Positions 35,624 to 45,261 of a stretch of 64,000 nt of DNA are shown here, in pieces. Within the stretch, counting starts at the first letter, position 1; every line of letters starts with the position of its first letter. A program made the position numbers and the translations under genes. A model generated the notes under the pieces. The model ran no database searches, was not told where the DNA came from, and worked only from the letters and a program-made list of their open reading frames with translations. This DNA comes from Rhipidocladum racemiflorum (taxonomy: Eukaryota > Streptophyta > Magnoliopsida > Poales > Poaceae), in NCBI GenBank assembly GCA_036346355.1, contig JAYEVF010000031.1, positions 62,001 to 126,000 on the forward strand, given 5' to 3'.

Positions 35624-36425
35624 AAACATGATACTCGAAGCAATAAGGAAGAAACAATCGGTGGGTTTCCTCAACCCACATATGGTCTCAATGGAAACAA
35701 TGAATGAAGATATAAAAGCTGTCGAAGAATACATCAAACGGGCATTGTTAGTACAAAAAGATAAAGATTTCATACTTATACCACATAACCCAGGGTAAGT
35801 GCTACACTACTTGCTATACTTTGGTTTGTACTATGCACAAAACTCAGTTTCATTCATTGGCCATTGTGATATACTTGTGTAGGTTTCATTGGGTTCTAAT
35901 TGTTCTTGAACAAGCCCAAAACCACGCTATGTACCTTGACTCAGCACAAGGCAACAACCACGATTGGATTCCTTTCGCAAAATTACTAAGCAGGTAATCA
36001 CGTTTCCTCCGTAGATAACATTGGTCATTTTAAGTTGTTCCAGGTTTATGTTGCTCTTGGAATGGCTGAGGCTAAACTTTTGCAATCACGTAGGGCGTAC
36101 AGAGAGTACAAGGATGGGGCGAAACTGCAACACGATTTTCACTTTCCAGTATCTGCTATACACAATAATCCTATATCAAACTACGTAATAATGTATCTAG
36201 AACTAACTTAGTTCTTGTTTACAGTGCCACCAGAAGGGTCAGGGAAATAACCTATGTGGATTTTATGTCTGCCACAACATGCAACTCATCCTTGAGACTA
36301 GAAACAATGCTAAGGTTGCAACTGCGTTGAGCAACAACGATTTGATCAAAATTCGAGGGGAACTTTGTTTTTTCCTTGTCACTGAAGTCATAAATAAAGA
36401 TGGCATGTACAACGCTAACTTGTAA
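35624..36425 (+). pseudogene. Ulp1/C48-type cysteine protease-like gene of the CACTA element (3' exons)
   Basis: Exons inferred from GT/AG borders and frame: end of an upstream exon at 35,479-35,509, then 35,624-35,794, 35,883-35,993, 36,094-36,148 and 36,225-36,425, ending in TAA. The C48 catalytic pieces appear in order: His in FHWVLIVLEQ, Asp in AMYLDSAQG, Gln in HQKGQ and Cys in GNNLCGFYVC. Ulp1 proteases remove SUMO-like modifiers; CACTA elements often carry such genes, with unknown role in transposition. All four catalytic residues are present, but the 5' part is displaced by the element A insertion, so no full-length product is expected. Confidence 0.82.
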
Positions 36426-36888
36426 CAACTGGAGTTGTATAATTGTGGTTATTCTTGTTTGTACACTTCTCATTTTTCTGTATTTGATACGATTCATTGT
36501 ATTGTCACCTGATATTATCATTATTACAATTTTGGTCATCTTGAATGCAATCTTGTTTATTGGAACTAAATGTTCTTCCATCATGCATACTAATTTGTTG
36601 TAGAACTATCTATATATCACAGACGGATCTCGTTAGAAACCGTGTCTGATACTTCAATATCACATACGATTCGAATTATACACCGTTTGTGAAATTCAAG
36701 TATCACAGACGGTTTCGAATTACAACCGTCAGTGATACTTGACTTTCACAGACGGTGTATAATTCGAACCATCTGTGGGTTTTTTTCACAGGCGGGTAGA
36801 AAACCGTCTCTGATGATCTCTTTCATCACAGATACATTGTTACTGACGGTTCACAAAACTGTCTGTAATGACGTTTTCTGTAGTAGTG

Positions 36889-37353
36889 TAACCCTTAGGT
36901 TGAATGGGGGCAACATCTCAGTGAACAACAAAGGAGTAGAGCAAGTGAGCTTGACAAATACTTGGAAGAAGAAACAGTTCCCGTAACAGTTGATTTTGAT
37001 ATCTTGCAATATTGGATGATGTTTTCTACCAAGTATCCTATACTTTCTCGCATGGCACAGGATCTATTGGCAGCCCCTGCATCTATAGTAGCATCAAAGT
37101 CTGCCTTTTCTACCGAGAGAGGGTTATAAGTGACTATCGGAGCAGGCTGACCAGCGAAACTATGGAAGCTCTTATTTGTCTCCAAGATTGGATTCGAGCT
37201 AATGGTATATTTACTTTCTCCCTACTATATATTATTGCTTATATTATGTTAAATAAATTTTGTTGTGTACTTGCGTATTGGTTCCTTTTCAATGTTTCAG
37301 ATGGTAGTGACAACAGAACAAGTGAAGATAGGGATGGCGATGACCTCCTTTAA
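36889..37353 (+). pseudogene. hAT transposase, C-terminal dimerisation region (3' exons)
   Basis: Encodes the hAT dimerisation domain: SELDKYLEEE near 36,940, FDILQYWMMFSTKYPILSRM, then SKSAFST and, after a one-base frameshift near 37,122, RVISDYRSRL and LICLQDWIRAN. An intron (GTATAT...TTTCAG, about 37,205-37,300) leads to a short acidic last exon ending DGDDLL with TAA at 37,353. The domain pairs transposase monomers. The rest of the gene is missing on the left, where the CACTA element begins. It could be a hAT remnant or a domesticated hAT-like gene; the frameshift favours a relic. Confidence 0.85.
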
Positions 37354-38025
37354 TTGATAACTTCAGGTAATCTCCATCCTAGACTACTCATATATGAATA
37401 TGAATATACGATGGTATATTGATCTTCTTTATTCGTTTAGTTGAGTAGAAAAGAAAACATCGATTATTGCTTCTTTTACATAAGGTTGCAACACTAGCGA
37501 AACATTTCTCTTTGATCTATAGCTCAAAACATTTCTCATTTTGTGGATTTCTCGTTCATTCAAGGTTTGCTTCAAGGTTTTCTTCCCTAGCAGCTCCTAG
37601 GGAATAAGATTTCTCGGTCATTCAAGGAAATTTCTCGTTCATTCAACACCACTAGGGCTATGCACACCAAACTGACCAGCTCTCTAGTAGCCCCGAAATG
37701 TTTTCTTGTTATGCACATCACTTCTTGTTATGCATGCAGCAGTTGGTTAGAGCTTACAAATACTAATAGAGTATATGAATAAGGTTGTTTGCTTCAATGA
37801 TACTAATAGAGTATATGAATAAGGTTGTTTACTTCAAAGGTACTCATATATGAATAAGGTTGTTTGCTTCAAAGGTTTTGTGGAAGCCACTGGACAATCT
37901 TTTGCAGATGCTTGACGCTTTATCTTGGGGGAAGATGGAACAGTCTTGGTCTGCTGAGATTTCTATGTAATTGCTGCTTGTCGAACAACAATAGATGATG
38001 CTCCGCGGATAAAAGATGGTGCTTG
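37354..38025. other. Intergenic region with short repeats
   Basis: AT-rich, no gene. Contains TTTCTCG(G/T)TCATTCAA(G/C) repeats at 37,548-37,640 and the 40-bp tandem repeat listed separately. A hAT terminus may lie here but none could be identified. Confidence 0.6.
37761..37875. repeat. 40-bp tandem repeat, three copies
   Basis: Unit starting TACTAATAGAGTATATGAAT and ending in GTTTGCTTCAA. Copies at 37,761-37,800, 37,801-37,840 and a shorter third at 37,841-37,875. Confidence 0.95.
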
Positions 38026-38231
38026 CACTACAGGAATAAACATTATTTTTGTTGGCCTAAAACTGACGAAAATAAGGCGAAAACCGACGAAAATAAGTGT
38101 TTTTATCGGCAAACCGATGAAAATAAGCCGACGAAAGTACGTAGACGAAAATATCCGAATTTTCGTCGGCAACTGACGAAAATAGAAATATTTTCGTCGG
38201 TCGAGATAGCCGACGAAAATACTGGCCGTCA
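38026..38231 (+). mobile_element. Left terminus fragment of a CACTA element
   Basis: Starts CACTACAGGAATAAAC and is followed by about eight copies of CGACGAAAATA-type subterminal repeats in both orientations. No matching right end follows before the next CACTA at 38,360, so this is a truncated relic of a different family. Confidence 0.75.
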
Positions 38232-38375
38232 ACCACCCTGAACTTCGTGTGCTGACGTGGCAATCTCTTTCGTGATGATGCTCTGCCGAACAAAGAATAG
38301 ATGGCTAGCGTTGCGAACTGCAATAGATATTGCTGGTTCCTAAAGGAAATCAAAGCATGCACTACAGGAATCCTG

Positions 38376-38840
38376 CAAATTAACATCGGCCATATACCGA
38401 CGTTAATTAGCCATTTACCGACGTTAATTATAGTTAACGTCGGCAAATAGCTAATTAACGTCGGCATCTAGGCCACGATAATTAATCGACGTTAATTATC
38501 GTAATTAACATGGGCTACCGACGTTAATTAATAATTAACGTCGGCCAGACGTGGCCGACAATAATTACTGGCGTATCGCGTTAATTAACGTCGGCCCCTG
38601 TTGGGCCGACGTTAATTAGTAACTAACGTCGGCCTACAACTGGGCCGATGTTGATTACCGCGAAGGCTAATTAACGTCGGCTACATGTGGCCGACGTTAG
38701 TTAGCCAGTTGCCGGGTATTTGTCGGATAGATTCGGGGATACCGTAAATTACTAATTAAAGTCGGCCTAGTGGTGGCCGACGTTAATTACCAGCTAATTA
38801 ACATCGGCTACGACTAGGCCGACGTTAATTACATAAACCT
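38376..38840. repeat. Left subterminal repeat array of the CACTA element
   Basis: About 20 copies of a 10-12 bp motif, TTAACGTCGGCC, in both orientations. In En/Spm-type elements such motifs bind the element-encoded DNA-binding protein. Confidence 0.92.
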
Positions 38841-38999
38841 GGGGCAACTTCTTCCCCTATTTTCATGTTCTGCCAAACAATTCAATACATAATATCAGAA
38901 ATGAATACAATTCAATACACAATTCATGAATATAATCAATGCAGCACAGAACATGCATATAATCAAGTCATCAATCCATCATAACATCCAAATTGTCAT

Positions 39000-41940
39000 A
39001 ACATCCAAAAAAGGCGGCCACATCGAACAATCTACAACCATCAAACACATGCAAAGTCCAAATCGAATCATACACATCAAAAGTGACACAACGTTCAAAC
39101 AATCTACAACTCTGCCGCCATCCTGGATCATTGGAGTTCTGGCCACTTGACCCGGGAGCAAAGAGCGCATTGACAAAGGCAGTTGCACCGTCGGTTCCCT
39201 ACACAAGAAAATGCAAGGTTAGACAATAATATAAGAATGAATGTACCATAAGGAAACAAGTAAGAAACGAACCGCCGGATCTACAGGCTCTCTAGGTGTT
39301 GCAGGCGGAGTAGTGTTCAACGAGGACCCATGTGCCGATGATCCCTACATAAGGCAACAATTATAGCTAGATTGATCAAATTTTACTAGATTTACAAGTT
39401 TTGACAAAGTTTAGCAAGAAATTAGTAAGTGTAGCTATATTGAGTAAATTTAGCTCAATTGACAAAGTTTAACTAGAACGTACCAAGTTTAGCAAAAATG
39501 AACTAAATATCGTTAAATTCATCAAACTTAACTCTAGAGATAGTTAGTCTTGCTAAATTCGTTAAGTCTCGCTAGAAATGACTAAGTTTAGCTAGATTGA
39601 CTAAATGTAGCTAGTTTGAACAAGATTAGGTACAACAAACTAATATTAGCTAAATTGACTAAATTCAACTCGATTCACAATGTTTAGCAAGAATACCTGA
39701 GTTACAGGAGTTGCCGGAGGATACATCCCCCATTGTGGCGGTGGTGGCGGTGGCTGGAACGCTGGAAAGACAATGTTTTGGCCCATCGTCTGGAACATTG
39801 CCTACAAATACAATGTATAAGTATTTTTAAATAATAGAATCTCTAAATGCAATAGATTGAGGACTCGGACTTACTTGAATCGCCGATTGCTGCTGTGCAT
39901 TGTATGAAGTGTAGTACTCTTGTTGCGCCCTTGCATAATCATCACGTTGGCGCAGCTCCTCACGCAGCCTAGCAAGCTCCAACTCCTGCTCTGAGGGGCG
40001 ACGGCTACCAACCCCCGAGCTCCGGGACGAAGAAGATCCCCTCTCAGCTCGCACCTCCGCCGGGTTGATCAATCCAGTGAACATGGAGTACCTTCAAAAT
40101 GCGTGACCATGAGCACTTCAAATTATGACTTCATGAAATTTTAGAAGGTACGACATCTCACCGTCCATGCTTCTTGCCGCCTCCACTAGCGTGCACAGCT
40201 ACGCCGTCAATCGGTTCCTTCCTCCAATCATAGTCTTTACCATGGCGCTTGACCATTTCCTCACCATACTTCTCCTACATAAGCAAAGCAGGCAATTTAA
40301 ATGGAAACTGCAAATCAAAGAACTTAATTTAAATTGAATCAAAATTATGAACACTAACCAGCCGATCAATAGCTGTCTGACTGCACAGCTGCTCAGGGTG
40401 TGTCGGGTCTGGACCTTTATGACCTTCCACGTACACTTCAATATCACTCGGCTCAACACCGCTCTGAGCAACCTGTAGACATAAGTTAGGTGCATACATA
40501 TACTTGATAACATGTATTTTGCAAAAGATTGCTACGGCCAGACTTACCATGCGCTTAGCTTTACGCATATGTCCATCGGCGCCATATGTGTGCTTTGATT
40601 CTTTGCCTCGGCAGTCTCGGTTCTTTTTTGACTTGGCGATGAACTCAGTGAAGCCTAACGCTTGCAAAGAGCCTGGTAAGCTTCCTCGACGGTCCCCAAC
40701 CATGGAATCATGACTGCACAAGATATTAATACATTAAAACAACATTACCAAGAAACATTAAACTCAAATATCTCCAATATGCCAATTACCTCGCCTGCAT
40801 TTTCCTCGGTCAAGTAACTTTCTGATGACCCGCGAGTCCTGTTAATCCGCTGCCCTTTAACAGACTTCAAGTAAAGATTTGTTGCTTGAATCCGAGCATT
40901 AGACAATGCATCTTTGGTCACCCGACGTGCATTTACATGGAAAACTCTACGAGCATGCTCCATGTCTGCACCGTCAACCAAACGGTAACGCTTCTGCAAT
41001 TGTTCATCACAAAGAATAGTTAGAATAGTAAATAATCGACAGTTGAACCAATACCAACTGGCACAGAGAATCTTACCCAAAAGTCACTCCAAACTGCCCC
41101 CTGAGAATTCAAGTGCTCGGCATTAGGAGCAAGCAGGTAATGATCCCAACTAGTAGCAACAAATCGCTCGCCATTGTTACCTGTGACCAACCCGGGGTAG
41201 TGCAAACGGCAGAGGTTACCTAGCACGTAGTTAACCTGCCTATGGTGTCCTCTGCCGTCAAACCCCGAGTCATCCCATGAACTGCAAGACATACCAATGA
41301 TATAGTTCCGGTTTGGAAATAAATGAATTAAGAGATGGTTTAGAAAATACAAACCTATCGCCAACAGGTGTGATCACAACCTTGTCCTCCTCCCGTCTGG
41401 GTGCTGGAGGGGGGGCGACAGTATGGCTCCTCCTAAACCTCAGGCGGGCTCCGGTACGACCCTCGGTCGTATCCCCACCCATTGGGTCCTCTTCTCCACA
41501 TGCATCATCCCCTTGGCCCACATCGGCCTCCTGTTCCTCAGCGATCCCACCTACAACAACAATAATAATGAATGAATTAAAAAGATAATAATCAAATAAA
41601 CTAAGATAATATAACATTCTAGTTTACCTGCATCAACATCCATGGCAGCAACCGTTTCTTCCTCCGACGATGTCTCATCCTGCGAAATAATACAAGACAG
41701 TTACATGTATGTCATATTTTTGTTTTCACACAAAGTACACATCAGAAGCTTAGTTACCTCTCCTCTCTGCAAAGCAACACTACGACTCTGCAACTCAGGA
41801 TCCACTTGACTCAACAAAGCACGTCGTCTACTTCCGCTTGAAGCGCTACCCTGAAACAAGGCCTCCTTGTCGCGCGAACTACTGGACTTCCTCCTACCAC
41901 CGAGGAATCCCTTCGCCAGCTTAGTTATCGATCAGGGCAT
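39000..41940 (-). pseudogene. CACTA second gene, plant transposase (Ptta/En/Spm, Transposase_24-like)
   Basis: A multi-exon gene read leftwards. The N-terminus has basic and Ser-rich exons near 41,760-41,940 and an acidic exon near 41,360-41,550 (RFRRSHTVAPPPAPR). Conserved central exons follow: 41,080-41,280 (LCRLHYPGLVTGNNGERF, DHYLLAPN), 40,790-40,995 (ARRVFHVNARRVTKDALSNA), 40,550-40,715 (GSLQALGFTEFIAKSKKNRD) and 40,358-40,470. A coiled-coil-like exon at 39,875-40,090 (ELELARLREELRQRDDYARA) precedes Pro-rich and C-terminal exons at 39,000-39,800. This layout resembles the TnpA-like regulatory or DNA-binding protein of En/Spm. Exon borders are approximate; I saw no certain break, but the reading of the first exons includes a stop near 41,936. 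Confidence 0.72.
39360..39700. repeat. Intronic degenerate repeats based on TTTAGCTAGATTGACTAAA
   Basis: About fifteen imperfect copies of AGTTTAGC(T/A)AGA, TTGACTAAATT and ACAAAGTTTAG, in an intron of the second CACTA gene. Internal low-order repetition without a clear period. Confidence 0.7.
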
Positions 41941-42031
41941 CCTGTTGAAACAAAAATATGAAGTTAGTACAACAACAATAATTTAAATTTTAAAAATTAG
42001 AGAATTAAAAACAGAAATTTAACTTTACTTG

Positions 42032-42664
42032 TCAAAATTCATCAATTTCACGATGATGTAGTCTCCTTTCTAAGGGACGATATGTTACTCTTTTCTTGAT
42101 TGGTTGTCTTTTCCGTTTCTCAGGAATCGTAATATCTCCACGGTCTCCGACTAAAGAATCGAGACCTGGACCAGTCTCTATATCAAAAGTGGTTGGCAAT
42201 TCTTCATCTTGGAAAACCTCAGCAACCTCTATGGCCTCCAGATGGCTATCAAGGTAACCAGCATCACCAGGAGTATGTAACCGTTCTCGGGGATTCACTT
42301 TGTACACAACCCACCAAGCACTCAGTCTTGTGCATGGATATGGCATATAATACACCTACTCAACTTGGTGAGCAAGGATAAGATTGTCATAGCCATGTAG
42401 CTGTTCATTGTGTTTGACTTCTACCATCCCATACTGGTTTTGATGAGTCCCATGTTTGCTATCAAACCAAACACAATCAAAAAAGACTACTTTGAGCTCC
42501 TTATTCCCTGCAAACTTGAATTTGAGGATGTTTTGAATGATTCCATAGAAATTTGTTTCGATCCCTTGTGCATCGATTGCCCTAGTTACAACTCCAGTAT
42601 TTGTTGTGGCTGCAAGGGGACGACCAGCTTCAAATTTGGTTGAACGGAACCGAAACCCGTTCAC
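42032..42664 (-). pseudogene. CACTA transposase gene, DUF4216 part
   Basis: Downstream end of the TNP2-type gene. 42,356-42,664 encodes NGFRFRSTKFEAGRPLA, GVVTRAID, YGIIQNILKFKF and VVFFDCVWFDSK, the DUF4216 signature of grass CACTA transposases. The next frame, 42,032-42,355 (VYYMPYPCTRLSAWWVVYKV), completes it after a frame change at about 42,356. Upstream, 42,665-42,905 still reads as the linking region (RRIVNSYGRYDV, GPNFITWFRDH). The part before it lies beyond the solo LTR. Confidence 0.85.
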
Positions 42665-42905
42665 GTCGTATCGCCCATAGCTATTAACGATTCTACGCCC
42701 ATAGGAAAGTGAAGCAAGTCCTCATGGACGTTCCCATATTTCACGACCGCCAACAAAATATGATTCAAAGTTATATAAATTCTGAGAATATTATAGGATG
42801 TGAAGGTGTTACATGATCTCGGAACCAAGTGATGAAATTAGGGCCCCATTTATTCCATCCCGACGCATCGTATTAAGTTGCTTGGCAGTTGGTTGACGAA
42901 TTGAC

Positions 42906-45256
42906 TGTGACACTACGTTTTGGTGTGACATTACAGATTGTGAAATTAGAGAAGAAAATCTTACGGCTAGAGGTTTACTCGCGTTTTTGGGCCTTTTGAA
43001 GTGTTGTGACACCACGGAGTGTCGTAACCTTATTTAGCGTGCATGATAAGGTTAATAACATTATGAGATGTGGAATTAAGGTTAAAACTATAGGATATGG
43101 AGGTTAATAGCTTTTCCGGCCGCTTTAGGCAGTTTAGGGTTTTGGGCCTTCCCGGGGGAGTTTGGGCCTTGGTGGGCTTTGGTGGGATGGAGTAGGTCTC
43201 CGTAACGGACTAGGTTTGGGTGTGGGGGCTGGTAAAAGGGCTCCCCACCAGCCCTTGGGGCGTCCACCCCTGCCCCATGCGCCCCTAACCCTAGCCGCCA
43301 CCCTTCCTCCTCCCTCCACCTCCTAGCCGCCCCATCTCTTGCCCCCATGGCGCCCCCATTGCTCCCCATTGCACACCACCTCTCCTCCACCCCCCTTGCT
43401 GCCCTAGGGTGACCTCCCCACCCCTGCATCCTCATGGATCCATCCGAGGAGCGAGGAGCGAGGAGCGAGGAGATCGATTGGAGTTTTCGTGCGTCGGGCA
43501 AAGGTATGATCATGGGGCTCCTCGGGGATGAGCTAGGTACTGTTATTAGGGAGTTTATAAAGTTTTTTGATCAATTGGAGGCGTTGGATTTGAGTAATTT
43601 GGGTTAGATCTAGATGTTGCCACGTTTCTGTTTTCGGGCAGATTGAGCAGTCGAGCTAGGGTTCGCGTTTTCGCCAATTTAGAGTTGGAATATGGCCGTA
43701 CGGACTTCTAGGAAGTTGTAGATAATTTCATTACCTTTCAGTGCATATAAAGAAATTGAAATTTCGCCCAGCCGTTTGGATGTTATGGCTGTTTTACCGA
43801 GCATGTTAAAATCTGTGACGCGATTGGAACAGATTGTGGTAATCTGTAGATTAAAATATTTTAGAGTCCGAATTAGTCTTTCCGTATAACTAGAAAAAGT
43901 TGGGAAATTTCCTAAGCTTCGCGACGGTGTACTCGTTTAATCGATTTGGAGTCCCAGAACTCAAGTTATGGCTTTTGCAAGGCTGCTGTCCCGCCGGGAC
44001 AGAACCTCTATTTTTAGGTTTGCGAGTAGTGGGCAATGTCGGGTTAGATGGGGATTTGTGTACTGTTTTGTGGGCATTATTGTGAGTGTGTGATGCCTAT
44101 GTGCAGGTGGTGTGACACCGGGAGTGCCCTCTATGTCCCACAAATCCGTCGCCCGCGGTTGAGGCAAGTGTGTTGTAATGTATAGCGGATTGTAGGTTGC
44201 TTGTTGATATTGGATGAAAGATTGAATACTTGCTATGATCACTTGCCATGCTTGCTGTTTTCCAATGATATATTGAGTATGATTATCACGATATGATGCT
44301 ATGCGTTTATACTTATCATGATTCGATGCCATGTGTCTATATTTGTCATGATGAGATGCCATATGTTGATGTACAAATGAGATATGATAATTGGCATAGT
44401 TGCATGCATGACATGAGATGGGGCGAGGGCGGTGAGAAAGTCATAACTAATCCGGGGAAGGTCGGTAAGAAAGTTTTGACTAGTCCGGAACGCCATTGAG
44501 TAAGACCTACATCGTGATTCCATTCACGTGGTGAATGGAAGCGAGGAGTAGGCACCCTCCATCTTCGGGATGGAAGGGGGGAGAGGGTGCACACCGACGG
44601 GTGTGTGCTCAACCATACCGGTATGAGTTTCCAAGGAGATATGAGCATAACATTGCATTGCATTGCAATACATATTTAATGATGATGATGTTGTTATGTG
44701 CTCAAGTATGAGATGTTATATGTGATGTAAGGTAGTATTGTCTTGTAAATGATCTTGTTGTCCATTACAATATGCTTGCTGAGTTTTCGAACTCACGCTT
44801 GTGTTTTATGTTGTTTTTAGGTACTTTGAGATCGGCATGCGGGAAAAAGGGGTCTAGCTACACTTCTACACGTAGCTCCACCATCATAGTCCATAATTAA
44901 TCACTTGGAGACATGATATTAAGAGTTGTGCCTTAAACTTAATGTATGGTTTAATTTAGCATGCTAGTGATTCCTTATTTGCTTCGTTATAGTTTATGAA
45001 GTAGTTGAGCGTAGTATTTTTTGGCGTAATTTGATGTTATGTCCATTTATGTTGATGTTATAGATGTCGTGTGCCATGTTATATCTTGCCATGATTGTGT
45101 TATTGTGTTAACTCATGGAAAAGCAAAGGAGATGCTGCCGAGATATCGGTTTTAGCATATGTACCTTTGCTGGAATTTTATGTTAAATGTGGTATTTAGA
45201 TGTTGTTTAGCTTATGTTTGGTAGCATTCAGGCATATTAAATGCCGGGGTGTTACA
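42906..45256 (+). mobile_element. Chimeric solo LTR inside the CACTA transposase gene (TSD TTGAC)
   Basis: Flanked by TTGAC at 42,901-42,905 and 45,257-45,261. It begins with 99 bases of a diverged LTR start (TGTGACACTACGTTTTGG ... GGGCCTTTTGAAGTGT), then at 43,005 a second LTR start (TGTGACACCACGG) begins a full-length LTR ending GGGGTGTTACA. The 2.2-kb part is closest to element 1's LTR. Removing it with one TTGAC rejoins the CACTA reading frame. Confidence 0.9.
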
Positions 45257-45261
45257 TTGAC

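Larger units (their letters stand above)
35479..36888 (+). mobile_element. Right end of a CACTA element carrying a Ulp1-like gene
   Basis: The Ulp1 gene is followed by subterminal repeats (TCACAGACGGTTT and its complement, about ten copies at 36,615-36,870) and a terminus TTTTCTGTAGTAGTG at 36,888, the reverse complement of CACTACTACAGAAAA. The left part was split off by element A. The bases after the terminus are TAA, the presumed 3-bp target duplication. The mini-CACTA at 52,382-53,087 has the same repeats and terminus. Confidence 0.88.
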
